From positions 65,279,548-65,343,547 of the forward strand of contig NC_087064.1 in NCBI RefSeq assembly GCF_963678635.1: 64,000 nt of DNA, written 5' to 3'. Shown here piece after piece: positions 22,085 through 36,000 of this stretch. The stretch comes from Symsagittifera roscoffensis (Eukaryota > Xenacoelomorpha > Acoela > Convolutidae). The notes under the pieces were generated by a model that searched no databases, was not told the DNA's origin, and saw nothing but the letters and a program-made list of their open reading frames with translations. The translations under genes and the position numbers were made by a program. The first letter of the stretch is position 1. Every line of letters starts with the position of its first letter.

Positions 22085-25000
22085 CTATATAATAGAAGCG
22101 TGCCTGGAGAGAATGGCCTTGATGTGTTCTGGGAGTGCTCTGTTGGTGATGATGTTGGTGTACTTGGACTGCTGCTCCTCACTCGTCGGGTCATAGTGCA
22201 CATGGTGTACATCAGTGTCCCGCAACTCCGGAGTCCTCGTCTCTCTCTTCGCCGGCGATCCACTACTGTCATGCTCGCCTTCAGTTAACCCTGAAGAGCA
22301 CCAAGGCATCCTATAAATTTTGTTCCCTACCAAGCAGTGGGAAGGAGTTTTGTTTTCGGTTGCGTTTTAGATGTTTATTGTTTTTTTACTTTAACTTCTT
22401 ATTCCCGGCAACATTACTAACACAATTTAACTCCAGATGAGAAATTGATTTATCATTATGAAACCGTTGCCAATGTGATTAATTAAATTTTTTAAGACTC
22501 GTGTGTCGAGAAAAACTGGTTTGAAAATTTTACTTCTTTTTAGAATTAAGAGCTGGTGCGGCGATAGAAATGAGCAAAAAGTATCAATTAAACTGTGAAA
22601 AACTTAGTTATAAGCTCCGAAAATATAGTTTTTAAGAGTCTTTCAGCGCTACCACGGCGCCAAAGTTCAAAATTGTGCTTCATATTCATCTTTTTAATTT
22701 TCGAGCTTTGGCGCCGGGGTAGCCTCGCCTCAGTGTTTCATATTCATCTTTTAAAGAGGCGAGGGGTGACGGAGCTGCGCTCTAATTGCGATCCCACATT
22801 AAAAAAACATAACACAAGCAAATACAAGCGCCGGCGCGAAATAAGTATCCAGAAACATATAGCAAGCGCTAACTAAATTTGGAAGAATTTCTATAAAATT
22901 TAATCGTTTTTTTTGTGTTTCAGGAGGGGGGAGAAAGGGGGCGTAAAAATTTCCCTTCAAAGGCGCAAAATTAGACCATTAAGCCAAAAAAACGTTCAGG
23001 CGGAAGAAATCCGAGCAAAAAGGAAAATAGACGAAGTCAGGGTTCATAAATTTCTATTAAATATCCACTATAGTTTAAAAGAAGGATGGCCGGTTACTGT
23101 GCAAGTAGCAGAGAATGTTTCGATCATAGTCTAAGATAATACAAAAACCAAAGTTTTTTTTTCACATTAGAGTCGTTTTTTTTCTGCGTGATGTGATAAA
23201 AGGATCCAAACAAAAACTAGGACTTGAGAATATCTGACAGTCATAGTAAAAAAGACAAAAATTGCAGAACATTTTTAAATTTTTGAAGTTTTTAATTCCC
23301 AAATGGCGCTGAAAAAAATCCAAAAAACAACTTTACTTGAATAAATCTATGTTTTAATGGCCTAAATTAAGCAAGAACTTGCTATTGTAAGCCTGCTCGC
23401 TCGCATTATTTGCTCGAACTTTAAACCTGTTTTTCTCGATTTTGGGATCGTTCCAGGTGACATAAACAATTGCTGTCGTACAACTGAGATTGTCTTATGA
23501 ATCAGGGCTGAAAATGCTTTAGTATGATATATCAATCCAAATCCAAAGATTGTTTGTGGTAACTGATTTGGTTGACAAAAAAAATAAGGCGGCTCGATAA
23601 TTTTATTCGCTCTAATATACGCCAAATCAAAATTTTAATCATTCGACCAATTCCCATAATTATTTGAGGAACCTGATTTTGTGTGGACAACAAAAAAACT
23701 ATAACACCCGAAAACAAAGTTCCTCCCCATTTTTCAAATGGTCGGAACAATTCTTTTTTATTTCCACGGGCCAAACAAATTGGATTCAACCTAAGTACTT
23801 CACAAAAGCGATCAAAAATAAAAATAGTAGAGGTAAAAGGCATTCGAATAAACAATGCAAAAATTGATTAGTTTTTTTTGCAACTTTTGACTTCAAATAA
23901 ATTTGATTTCGACGAAAACACTATAAGAGATAGAAGGTAATTTGCTGTAACCCAGCAGACACGCTCGGTCGACCGAAAAAATTAGTTGTCAGAGCTACAT
24001 AAAATCTAGGCCACAAAATTTAAGCCCGTGTCACCAATTAGGCCTATAACTTTTCGAGAAAAAAAATTATTCTAACTCGAGCTAGTTCAGTTTATTGAAA
24101 TCAAAATACGCATTGTTTGAACAAGGTGTCATACAGGGTGGCTAAGGTATCAAAAAAACCGCTGGTACTGAATTCCAAAAAAAGTTTGACAATTTATAGC
24201 ACAATTAAAAAGAGTTAATGCTTCAAAAATTAAACCATCAGAACATTGCTTCAAAACCTTTAATGATTTATAGGACTGTCAACAAGTGCAACGGAAATTT
24301 CTAGTGGCACCGTGGCCACCCCTTTATAACAAAGGCTAACTGGAGCATTTCAGCGCTCAAAAAATAATTAAATGAACGCAAGATTTTAGAGAAATCTTGT
24401 TTAATTTAATTTCCAGGGTGATTTCTTTCTTCCTTCCTTCTTAACAAGTGGACTGACCTTCGCTGAAGTCGCCGACAGAGTACTTGACATGTGGCATGCC
24501 CGACGAGTAGAACTGTGAGTAGTTGTCTCCATTCATTATTCCCTGAGCGGCAGTGAGAAAGTGGTAGTCGCTCGGATGCACTTCCGGATAGAAGTCCACT
24601 TTGTGCTCTTTGATCTCCGGCAATTTCTTCCTCTGCTTGTCCAGACGCTCTAGCGAAAAAAATAAAGATGACTTCATTTATCCAACTAGAATGTCAGAGA
24701 TTAAACGAGAAGGGTGGAAATCAACCTATGAAAAACAGCATGGATAATTATTTATAACAGCTAGGTAAGCAATTAGGCAAAAGACAGCTCAGCCAACTTT
24801 AAATTATTTTTAGATACTTAATTAATATGGAAGGTAATGAAAAAAACTGAGCGTTCGGAAGTTTCTTCAATAATTTCATCGTCTATAGGACCCATGCTTT
24901 CATTTCTGATTTCAAAAAAAAAAACAATTATACCGATAAACGCAGCAAATTAATCTGTGTATCAAACTCCGTATACTTATTCCAATTTTGTGAAGGTGAT

Positions 25001-28000
25001 AAACAAAATGCAAAAAAAAACACTCCAGGCATTGATGAAATCATCAATTTAGTTCTGAAAAAAAAACTGTTGATAATTGAGCACTTAACCTAACTTATTT
25101 ACCAATCTTTATCATTTTAGCAGGAATTCTTCCGAATATCCTGAAATTTGTAAGCCGTTACAGAAAATTAGAAGTGAACTTAGAAGTGACCAGTTATCGC
25201 ATTTTTCTCTTTAAAAAATTTGAAGGCAAATTAGAAGTGAACAGTTATCGCCCTTTTTCTGTTTTAAAAATTTGTTGTAAAATCTGAAAAAAAAAACATG
25301 GAAAACCGCTTGTTCAATTATCTAAAAACTTGTATTTGATCTTCAATCATCAATTAATTTTCCGTCTCAAAAATTGCTTCTGTTGATGCATCAGCAAAAC
25401 TCATTGCCAGAGTCAATTTCGGAAAGTAAAGTCATCAATTACAATTATTTTCATTGTTTTAAAAACGCTCTTGATGCTGAAAAAATTCTGCTTCAAAAAT
25501 AACAGTTATCTGCAATTAAGGCCGTTAATTTTGAATTATTTAAAAGTTGTATCTGATCAAATGCTATTTGAAGTAATTAATGCTAACCCTTCTAAATGTT
25601 CGCCCGTGTCGTGTGGAGTGCCTCAAAATTCGGTTCTGCGCCCATTAATTTTCTTAATTTATTTTTGACATGCCTTTAGGTTCCAAATTACAGGATATAT
25701 TTCTCTTTTTTTGCTCAAGGTCAACATTGGTTACACAGAAGCGAAGCTGTGCGTCGCAAGACAAGCGAGAAAACTACAAAAAGCAGCTCTAGAAAGTGAA
25801 ATTATAAAGGGTAGAAATAAGCCTCAAATTATTATTTTATTTGGTATGTGTCGGATTCAAACTAGAGATCTCAAGATTTGGAGTCTCACATTCTCGCATC
25901 TGCTCCACGGGCCATTGAAAGTTTACTAACACTAGCCATTATTGACGCCAAAGATGCTAACAAGACTGCTCGTATCAGGGCGAAGCCCTGAATGTTCCGA
26001 CTGCCTTTCAAGGTCTATGAAGCAATAACATGAAAAAATTAAATGTGATAGATGTCAATAGAAAAATCAGGCATTTCTTAAGTAGATACCAAAGGGGGGG
26101 CAATTGTTAAGTAGATACAAAAAAAAGAAACAAAAATGAAAAACTTTTTTTGTGGAATTTTTTTGTGGAAGTCATCCCCCCGCACGCCATATAAAGTACA
26201 AAGTGATAAATTTCGCTTCTATTAACAAATCAATTATCGCAAATAAGCTTCCTTCGACCAATTTGGAACGATTTCTAAGACGGATTAAATCTCCGCTTAC
26301 GCGTTAATAGCGCGAAATATATCGCGCGTTAATTGTCTGAAAATGGCCAAAATGCCCATCTTTAAACCCCCATAACTTTACCAAAAATTGATCACAGCTA
26401 AAACATCGTTTCAAATTTAAGCTCAAGACAACAGAACATTTTGAATGATATAAAAAAAAATCCGTCAAAAATGACTAGTTAAAAAGTCGAAATTTGTCTG
26501 AAGAAAAAAAAGCCACCCCGAGCACAAATATTCCGTTACTTTCGTATCGGAAGTCGGAACAATAAATTGCTATTGCTATGCAGCAAAAATGCTACTAAAG
26601 ATAAATATACCGAGAGCTAAGCGCGGCGTTGAACCTTAGACAATAGCTTCGGAATCTCACGTTCTTCCCTCTGAGCCGCTAACGCTTAACTAATGGCAAA
26701 CACTAGCCACCAATAAAACGAACAAATGCTATGAAATCCCCAATGCTACAGAACATGAATATGCCGAAAAAGCCGCAAAATGATCACTTTTATATATCAC
26801 TTTTATTATGAGTCATATTTTTACACTGCGCACGCTAGCTGGCTTGTTTATTACCAAAAACTTGATATTTTGCTCCCAGAAATATTTCGCGCAAGTACTG
26901 AAACAAAATGTTAACCAACTATTTACCTGCTGTCTTATGAGTGTACCAGTTTTTTTAGCCTTAAACCGGCTTCATACTTCGCTTAAGAGATTTTTATGTC
27001 CTATTTTGTTCAAACGAAATCTAGACGATATCATGAAAGAAATAATAACCGTAATATTATTATTCGAGCTACATGTCTAAGACCTTCTGAAATTTTGTAT
27101 TTTCTCTGTTTACAAAATATGTTAACTTTTTCTTCTTAATTCGTTCTTCATTCAAAAAGTTTCAGTACGCAAAACAAGAAAATTTGAATTCTTCGGAGTT
27201 CGGAGCCATTTTGCAAAACTAATTGGAGGTCCTACTTGTTCGAAAACAAGAAAGCTAGGCTTCTAGTTTTTTTGAGAGAAAAATGATATATACCTAAACC
27301 TGGAAACTTCTTTTCTTCGGAAAAATCAGATATTACACATTTCGTGCATATTTACAAAAAATTGGATTTTTAATGTTAGTAACTTAGTCCTGATAAAATA
27401 TGAAGAGGAGCCTGGATAGTTTATCACAATAGATATAATTTTTTTAACTATTTTTCCCAGTCCTAGTATGAGTACGCTCAGGGTTAACATAATTTTGCAT
27501 CGCTCGGACATTGTCACATTTCCTGCAAAAATCGCCAAAATTAAACTGTAGACGCCTAGTGGGCACAATGAGGCCCATTTGCTTTGTCTGTCCTTTCTAT
27601 CAGGAGCTTTCATATTTTGCATAAATTTCTATTTATGAGTTAATTATTGGTAACTTCTGTGCATATTTATTCTTAGCACTGTTGGACGATTCTGGAAGAG
27701 AACGGAAACTTTTTTTCTTGATTTCTTTTGATTAAGTACACAACATTCCATACTCCTTCAAAATTCTTTCATGCCATCTCGATAAAAAATGTTTTAAAAG
27801 GTGAACAAAGAGTAATTAATATACGCTCAGCTCAATTTATGATAGTGGACCTTTATGTGTCTTACCTTGAGCCAGGACATTTCTGATGTACTCTCTGTAA
27901 TGGTCATCTATCTTCTGCTTCTTGCTCTTCAGTCGGTCACGTCTCTGAGAGAGAAAAAAACTCATTCATCATTATATTCACTTATAAAAACTGAGCAAAT

Positions 28001-28471
28001 CTGTCTGATTGTCAGTTTCTGTTTTTCTCATTAAACTCGAACTTTGATGGATACATTTTCTGAAGTCTTCTGAAATTCTATAAATCTTTAGCAATATTTC
28101 TTCAGCAATTCGTTGAAATATCATGGATCAAAATCCATTCAAATGATCTTATTTTGATGAAATCCACCACAGCAAAAGATTTGCATTCAAAGTACGCTCT
28201 TGCACCCCTTTCACCATATGTGTCCCTTGTTTTTCAAGAAGAAGGGGCGAAACTAGGACAAAAACAACTACCCTGACGACGTATCAACTGATTTAAACTA
28301 ATTAGCAACCTTCTGTTCCAGCTGTTGGGCCCTCTCTCTGGCCTGTTTGGACTTCTCGTCCTGGGCTGCAATGAGCCTCTTGGTGATTCTGTTCTTCTTC
28401 TCCAAGTAGTTCTCCTCCCCCTCCCAGTATCTCTCCTGGGCCAGGCTCCACAGGTCATACCATTGACGGGG
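22085..28471 (-). CDS. Spliced host gene, coiled-coil protein, 4 exons seen (3' complete)
   Basis: Four minus-strand exons join in frame: 28310-28471, 27866-27944, 24458-24649 and 22085-22290 (stop TAG at 22085). Borders are GT/AG and phases agree (0, 1, 1). They encode 212 residues; the first exon starts in phase 0 after a strong acceptor, so upstream exons lie beyond 28471 and were not found. The first ~90 residues are a highly charged helix (RYWEGEENYLEKKNRITKRL, then Arg/Lys/Glu/Gln-rich) typical of a coiled coil. The middle has a Tyr/Pro/His-containing segment (VDFYPEVHPSDYHFL) and the end is acidic and then helical. No signal peptide or membrane helix. I do not recognise the family; an axonemal or cytoskeletal role would fit the composition but is not shown. 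Confidence 0.8.
22291..24457 (-). other. Intron of the 22085-28471 gene
   Basis: Contains an M1 MITE-like copy at 23080-23755 and a short region near 22640-22760 where AAAGAGGCGAGG- and GGCGCC-type blocks recur. No exon was recognised. Confidence 0.5.
23080..23755. mobile_element. MITE-like element M1, third copy
   Basis: GGATGGCCGGTTACTGTGCA and GTTTCGATCAT on the left, ATGAATCAGGGCTGAAAATG in the core and ATGGTCGGAAC on the right. The core (TTTAGTATGATATATCA) appears twice in part, making this copy longer than the one at 8565. Confidence 0.5.
25080..25700 (+). pseudogene. Dead non-LTR reverse transcriptase, N-terminal half
   Basis: Pieces of the reverse transcriptase fold occur in order on the plus strand. 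NSYRPFSVLK followed by MENRLFNYL corresponds to the N-Y-R-P-I-S block. SVDASAKLIARVNFGK corresponds to the region before motif A. VSCGVPQNSVLRPLIFLIYF corresponds to motif B (GVPQGSVLGPLLF). Frames differ and stops intervene. A second, shorter version of the first block lies about 60 bases upstream. It lies in an intron of the minus-strand host gene. Confidence 0.65.
25845..25925 (-). repeat. tRNA(Leu)-like sequence, SINE head or tRNA relic
   Basis: On the minus strand an A-box-like ATGGCCCGTGGAGCAGATGC, an AGACTCCAAATCTTGAGAT region and a B-box-like AGTTTGAATCCGACA occur with the spacing of a tRNA with a variable arm. The acceptor stem does not pair, so I call it a relic or SINE head. Confidence 0.4.
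26605..26690 (-). repeat. tRNA-like relic
   Basis: The minus strand shows TAGCGGCTCAGAGGGAAGAA, a central GATTCCGAAGC loop-like block and GGTTCAACGCC. Spacing is tRNA-like but the stems are imperfect. Confidence 0.35.
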
Positions 28472-28689
28472 CTGAAAAGACACAAAAATGTTTTCCACAC
28501 TACACGACAACATATTAATATTGTGATGAAGAAAACATTTGCAGACTCATTAGTTCCAGTAAGAAAGGAAATTAGTCAGTTACAGACCTAACAGAACAAA
28601 ACAATTTGAAGCACAGTTTACAAAGCTGAACCGCTCAAAGTCAGAGGCAATAAACATATGCAAAGTCGATTTTAAAATAATTTAAACTA

Positions 28690-30020
28690 CTACCGTGTAA
28701 CGCACCACCGGTTTTAACAAATTATAAAAAACTGCAGATATTGGAAATAAGGTCTGCATCCTTTGAGTGTACTCTGACAGCACCCAATTACAAGAATGGT
28801 AATTTCATATTTTGTAAAAAAAAATATATATATATAAGTTTTTTTTACTTATACTTTAAAAAACCATAAAATTCTGAGAAGTTCTGCTCCACATCTCGGA
28901 AACTAAAAGCAAAGCAGCAGTCGCATTGGAATGCAAAATTTGTAGCTCCTGATAGTACTCTCACAGTACCCAAATACAGCGTTGGGAATTTCAAATCTTG
29001 AGAAACTTCAACTTTCTAAAAAAAACTTTTTGAAAAACCATGAAAAACATTACATCTCAAAAACACAAAGATTTGAGCAGTCATTTTTGGAGGCAAGATT
29101 CGCAACCTCTGAGAGTACTTTGACAGCGCCCAACTATTGTGTTGTGAGCTTCAAAATTTGAAAAAAAAAATGAATTTATCTTTTCTGAAACTTTTTGAAA
29201 AAATCACCAAAAACGTCATATGTCGCAAACTACAAAGATTTGTGACGTCAGATTTGGAGGCCGAATTAGAAACTCCTGGAAGTGCAATGAAAAAGCCTCA
29301 ATATAGAGATGCGAACTTCAAACTTTGTAAAATGATTTATAACTAAGTTCTTTAAACAATATTTAAAAAAAGATATAACAAACGTCACATCTCGGAAACT
29401 AAGACCATGTGAGCCGTCTCATTTGGACACCAAATTAGCAACTTGCAGCTCAAGAGAGCACTTTCGCAGTATGAAACTACAAGGTTGAGAATTTCAATTT
29501 TTGAAATTTTTTTAAAATCTAAGTTTTCTGATAAATTACAAAAAATCATTGAAGACGTCATATCTCGAAAAAATTACAAGCATTTGAGCAGTGATATTTG
29601 GAGGCAAGTGATACTTGCAACCCCTGAAACCCTGAGAGTACTCTGACAGCCCTTATTACAAAAATGGACATGTCAAATTTTGAAAATATCTCAAAAACTA
29701 GAAGGATTTGAGCAGTCATACCTACTGGAGGACTCCGACAGAGCATCACTATCGAGGTGAAAACTTCATATTTTGTTAAATTTTTATATCTTCAAACTTT
29801 GAAAAATCCTTAAAAAGGTCATATATCGAAAATATAAGGATTTGAGAAGTCATATTCAGAGGCAAGATTCGCAACCCCTGAGGGTACCCTCAGAGTTACC
29901 AACAACACGATGAAGATCTTCCAAATTTTTGAACATTTTCAAATCTTAATTTTTTGAGAAATTCTAAAGCTTTTGAGAAGATTTGGAGGGTAGATTCGCC
30001 ATCTCTGAGAGTTCATTCCG
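28690..30020. repeat. Satellite S2, second large array
   Basis: Roughly eight degenerate units with landmarks near 28771, 28955, 29118, 29465, 29640, 29736 and 29890, sharing GAGCAGTCATATTTGGAGGC and CTCTGACAG blocks with 8930-10110. Both arrays run in the same orientation. Confidence 0.75.
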
Positions 30021-30454
30021 AGCAAACATGCCAGACACTTAAATTTAAAATCAGCCACAACGGAACAAAATTTACGCAAAGAAACAAAGCCGACGCTATT
30101 TGAGCAACAAGTTGAGCCGAAAAAAAATATGATTTTATACAAAAAATATTCCACCACAAACAACCATGGACAACACTTGCACTTGCAATTACAAAGAAAG
30201 TTGTTTACAGCGTAAGAAAAATCAGTGATGTGGCAACTAAGCCGACCATCGTTCAGCAGTCACCAACTGAACAGAAAAAAGATTATATGATTTTTTGAAA
30301 TGAGAACGAACAACAATTGCACTTGCAGCTGCAATGAAAATTGACTACAGCACAAGCAAAATCCGTTGTGACAATTTAGCCGACAAAACTTGAGCGAACA
30401 ACCGAAAAACCAACAATTCACTTTTCTAGGATTTTTTTTTTATTTCCTTGTTCT

Positions 30455-30535
30455 GAAAAAACCAAGGTCCGGCCACGACTCAATCCCAGACATTAGGGCA
30501 CGAAGGCAACTGGTCTACCTCCAGGCCAAAGGGAA
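30455..30535 (-). repeat. tRNA-like relic
   Basis: On the minus strand, TTGGCCTGGAGGTAGACCAG resembles a D-arm/A-box and GGGATTGAGTCGTGGCCGGA resembles a T-arm and acceptor end. The canonical GGTTC of the B-box is lost. Confidence 0.35.
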
Positions 30536-30599
30536 GCAATCTGGAAAGTTAATAAAAGACAATATAAGTGAAAAGAAGTCAGCTGCATAGAAAAGAAGC

Positions 30600-32620
30600 T
30601 GCCTTTTGCTCCTCCTCCTCAGCAAGTGATTCAACTGATTTTGTTAACCAGACTCTCCAGTTTGATAACGCTTGCTAATAGCAAGCGTAATCAGCACTGT
30701 AAACCGCTTGTCAATAATCCGTCTTAATTATGAAAAATCTAACCATGAATGCCAACTCTAAACCTAAGAAAACTAGCACAACCCTGAAAAGTACATTCAA
30801 ACCTTTTTTTTTCGATAATAATTGAAGAAAACAATAAGGTGCTGCAAAATTATAGAGAAAAAAATTTGACACTTAAATTCAAAACTATTATTAAAAAACC
30901 TGATTTTGGCTAAATAATTTCAAAGAAATGAAAATAAGGTGCTGCAAAATAATACGTTGAATTTGTTGACGTAACCAAGTGAACTTCACACCACTAGGCT
31001 CCAAAACCGGATCAGGCGAGGACGTTCACTAAGTCCGAAACTCCAGTTTAAGCAATATTGCCTAAAAATAAAAATTTGATGGGCATTAAATTGCTGTTAA
31101 AGTTGCCTAAATCCTATTGATCATGCGACTACTATCGCAACCTACGGCCCAATATCGTAACTAACAACGCCGCCGCACTTTATGGTAGGTTTCAAACTTT
31201 CTTAAATTAAACAACATCAATCTTCACTCGAGAAACATGTAGTTTTTCGTTTCTTTTTTCGTGCCTGTTTTTGTGATCTATCAAAAAGAGTTTTGTACTT
31301 TAAATGAAATGAGAAAAAATTGAAGTTCTATCACCCAAGCCACGCACAGTATGTTAAAACCATCTTTAATCTATTTTTAAAAAAATTTTGAGGTCACTGT
31401 GACAAAAAGATTCAACTAGAAACATTCATCATGAAAAATAATTGCACAAAAATAATCGACCGTAGCGGTTCATCAGAAAAATGACATACGAAATCAAATG
31501 AGTCTCAAAAAATCTGCTACTTATTTTCGAATTAAATTGTGGATTTTTTCCGCAATCTGTTCTTTTTATCGGACCCGTAACTGCCAAACCATTTATACTG
31601 GGGAGATTCCCACGACCTGTTTTTGTGATTCAATCCTAAATCTCAAATTTTTCAGAGTAGTTTTCGAGAAGAGAGAAAAAGTTTGCAAACATTTAGAAAA
31701 AAGACAAAAAAAATCAGAATGTGAACGTTTTCAAGGACATGTTTTCTAACAGAAACTAAAGATTCAACACTTATGCAGGAAAAATTTTCACAGTCTTTTT
31801 CTTAGATTTAACCACTAATCTCAAATTAGGTTAGTTTAGGGTAGTTTTTAAGAAGTCAAAAACATTCCAAAAGACGGTCGCAAGAATCAAAAAACTTGAC
31901 TCTCCAGAGTGTTATAGCTTTTTTCGACTAATCTGATTGAACCCAAACCCTGAGCTTTGGGAGGGTAATGTTTAAGAAAATTAAAAATATATTTCATCAA
32001 ACAATCAAGAAGCCCAATTTGGAAAAAAAAATACGGAAAATAAGCCGACAGAATAAAAGACGAAAAAGACAAACCCGGAAAAAAACCTTTTTCCAGCACA
32101 ATTGGAAAAAAAAAACATAAAAACTCAATTGAGCAAGTCAGCAAAAATGTGTATAAAAAGTTGGCAACGGGAAATATGGTCTAGCTCATGATTACAAGTC
32201 ACTTGCTCTCGCAAGTGAAAAAAAAACTTGCTAATGGTAAATGCCATCTAATTGAAAAAGTATTCAAAAAGAAAAACAAATAATTAATTAAGTTAAATTT
32301 CAAAAACCTCAATTCGAAAACTGATTTTTATTCAAATGACTCTACAAATTTTTTTGCAAAATTATAACCAGAGGATTCACTTACTGCCTTCTCATATAGA
32401 AAATATCAGCAATAAGACAAAAAATACATTTGAAACGACATAAATTATAAAAACTTCCTTCAGCAAAAAGAAAAACATAAAGGATCCGTTTCAGAAGGAT
32501 CAGCCTTAGTGGTAACAAATTCGACACAAATGAGAAAAACTAAGATATCTCAGAAGTTAATTCGATTAAGGTCGACCACTCTTAGGTATAAATAGCCAAC
32601 CAATTTCAGAACTGGACGAG
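30600..32620. other. AT-rich DNA with a diverged satellite trace
   Basis: At 31560-31990 three loosely related ~150-bp phrases (GGGGAGATTCCCACGACCTG, CCTAAATCTCAAATTTTTCA, GTAGTTTTCGAGAAG) resemble satellite S1 units. No gene was seen. Confidence 0.35.
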
Positions 32621-32621
32621 G

Positions 32622-33060
32622 ATAGCCGGTTGCTGAGCAAGTAGCACAGAATGTTTAAACTAACTTCGTAAAAACCTAGACAAAATTTTTTTTCGTTGTC
32701 TTAAAATTAGGGTAAGTTTTAAAGCGTTGCGTGATCAGAAAATAGAAGAACCCGTAGAAGGTTACAAAATTAGGAATAATTACCATCAGTTATTTTCAAA
32801 AATGAATAACAAACAAAATGAAAATATCTCCGAAAAAGTTTAACTGTTTGGCAATTTACTGAATTGAATTTTTTTTACCAGGTAAGTGCTACATTAGCCT
32901 TCCTCGACAAATTTCCTGGATCAGAATTAAGTTTTCCACTATTTACTAAATTTTCTTTATTAAAACCTATCAGCTGAAAATTTGTCACAGATGTAAAAAT
33001 TTGCAACCAATTTTTCTCAACAGAGGGAAAATTTAATGAAATTTTTTATGTCTTTCGAAT
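32622..33060. mobile_element. MITE-like M1 copy leading into the 241-bp satellite
   Basis: GAGGATAGCCGGTTGCTGAG begins the block in the usual way. Where the internal GAATCACGACTTAAATGC core should follow, the first unit of the 241-bp satellite begins. The right inverted motif is absent. Confidence 0.5.
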
Positions 33061-36000
33061 CACGACTTAAATGCCTTTAAGGAGGGGTCATAAACAACAT
33101 TTTCGCCATGTTTTTTTCACAAAATTGTCAGAATCGGCAAATCGGAGCACTCAGAAAAGCAATTTGGTCGACCTAAAAATAAGCCGGCAAAATTTCAGGT
33201 TTTTTTTTCAAAATCCAAATACCCCTGGAAGTACTTCAAGACTATATACAGTGAAAAACTAGCAACCCTTATTACGTGAAAAAAATTTTATGTCGTTCGA
33301 ATCACGACTAAAATGCCTTTAAGGAAGGGTGATAAACAACATTTTCGCCATGTTTTTTTCAAAAAATTGTCAGAATCGGCAATCGGGAGCACTCAGAAAA
33401 GCAATTTGATCGACCTAAAAATAAGCCGGCAAAATTTCGGTTTTTTTTCAAAATCCAAATACCCCTGGAAGTACTTCAAGACTATATACAGTGAAAAACT
33501 AGCAACCCTTATTACGTGAAAAAAATTTTATGTCGTTCGAATCACGACTGAAATGCCTTTAAGGAAGGGTGATAAACAACATTTTCGCCATGTTTTTTTC
33601 AAAAAATTGTCAGAATCGGCAATCGGGAGCACTCAGAAAAGCAATTTGATCGACCTAAAAATAAGCCGGCAAAATTTCAGGTTTTTTTTCAAAATCCAAA
33701 TACCCCTGGAAGTACTTCAAGACTATATACAGTGAAAAACTAGCAACCCTTATTACGTGAAAAAAATTTTATGTCGTTCGAATCACGACTAAAATGCCTT
33801 TAAGGAAGGGTGATAAACAACATTTTCGCCATGTTTTTTTCAAAAAATTGTCAGAATCGGCAATCGGGAGCACTCAGAAAAGCAATTTGATCGACCTAAA
33901 AATAAGCCGGCAAAATTTCGGTTTTTTTTCAAAATCCAAATACCCCTGGAAGTACTTCAAGACTATATACAGTGAAAAACTAGCAACCCTTATTACGTGA
34001 AAAAAATTTTATGTCGTTCGAATCACGACTGAAATGCCTTTAAGGAAGGGTCATAAACAACATTTTCGCCATGTTTTTTTCAAAAAATTGTCAGAATCGG
34101 CAATCGGGAGCACTCAGAAAAGCAATTTGATCGACCTAAAAATAAGCCGGCAAAATTTCGGTTTTTTTTTCAAAATCCAAATACCCCTGGAAGTACTTCA
34201 AGACTATATACAGTGAAAAACTAGCAACCCTTATTACGTGAAAAAATTTTTATGTCTTTCGAATCACGACTTAAATGCCTTTAAAGAAGGGTCATAAACA
34301 ACATTTTCGCCATGTTTTTTTCACAAAATTGTCAGAATCGGCAATCGGGAGCACTCAGAAGAGCAATTTGATCGACCTAAAAATAAGCCGGCAAAATTTC
34401 GGTCTTTTTTATCAAAATCCAAATACCCCTGGAAGTACTTCAAGACTATATACAGTGAAAACTAGCAACCCTTATTACGTGAAAAATTTTTTATGTCTTT
34501 CGAATCACGACTTAAATGCCTTTAAGGAAGGGTCATAAACAACATTTTCGCCATGTTTTTTTCACAAAATTGTCAGAATCGGCAATCGGGAGCACTCAGA
34601 AGAGCAATTTGATCGACCTAAAAATAAGCCGGCAAAATTTCAGGTTTTTTTTCAAAATCCAAATACCCCTGGAAGTACTTCAAGACTATATACAGTGAAA
34701 AACTAGCAACCCTTATTACGTGAAAAAAATTTTATGTCGTTCGAATCACGACTAAAATGCCTTTAAGGAAGGGTGATAAACAACATTTTCGCCATGTTTT
34801 TTTCAAAAAATTGTCAGAATCGGCAATCGGGAGCACTCAGAAAAGCAATTTGATCGACCTAAAAATAAGCCGGCAAAATTTCGGTTTTTTTTCAAAATCC
34901 AAATACCCCTGGAAGTACTTCAAGACTATATACAGTGAAAAACTAGCAACCCTTATTACGTGAAAAAATTTTATGTCGTTCGAATCACGACTGAAATGCC
35001 TTTAAGGAAGGGTCATAAACAACATTTTCGCCATGTTTTTTTCAAAAAATTGTCAGAATCGGCAATCGGGAGCACTCAGAAAAGCAATTTGATCGACCTA
35101 AAAATAAGCCGGCAAAATTTCGGTTTTTTTTCAAAATCCAAATACCCCTGGAAGTACTTCAAGACTATATACAGTGAAAAACTAGCAACCCTTATTACGT
35201 GAAAAAATTTTTATGTCTTTCGAATCACGACTTAAATGCCTTTAAAGAAGGGTGATAAACAACATTTTCGCCATGTTTTTTTCAAAAAATTGTCAGAATC
35301 GGCAATCGGGAGCACTCAGAAAAGCAATTTGATCGACCTAAAAATAAGCCGGCAAAATTTCGGTTTTTTTTTCAAAATCCAAATACCCCTGGAAGTACTT
35401 CAAGACTATATACAGTGAAAAACTAGCAACCCTTATTACGTGAAAAAATTTTTATGTCTTTCGAATCACGACTTAAATGCCTTTAAAGAAGGGTGATAAA
35501 CAACATTTTCGCCATGTTTTTTTCAAAAAATTGTCAGAATCGGCAATCGGGAGCACTCAGAAGAGCAATTTGATCGACCTAAAAATAAGCCGGCAAAATT
35601 TCAGGTTTTTTTTCAAAATCCAAATACCCCTGGAAGTACTTCAAGACTATATACAGTGATAACTAGCAACCCTTATTACGTGTAAAAATTTTTATGTCTT
35701 TCGAATCACGACTTAAATGCCTTTAAGGAAGGGTCATAAACAACATTTTCGCCATGTTTTTTTCACAAAATTGTCAGAATCGGCAATCGGGAGCACTCAG
35801 AAGAGCAATTTGATCGACCTAAAAATAAGCCGGCAAAAATTCAGGTTTTTTTTCAAAATCCAAATACCCCTGGAAGTACTTCAAGACTATATACAGTGAA
35901 AAACTAGCAACCCTTATTACGTGAAAAAAAATTTTATGTCGTTCGAATCACGACTAAAATGCCTTTAAGGAAGGGTGATAAACAACATTTTCGCCATGTT

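Noticed and set aside
16884-22085. Joining the two minus-strand host genes into one by splicing inside the 22085-22290 exon to 16884
   Set aside because: A phase-compatible AA|GTACAC exists, but it is a poor donor and the exon has its own coherent C-terminus and stop.
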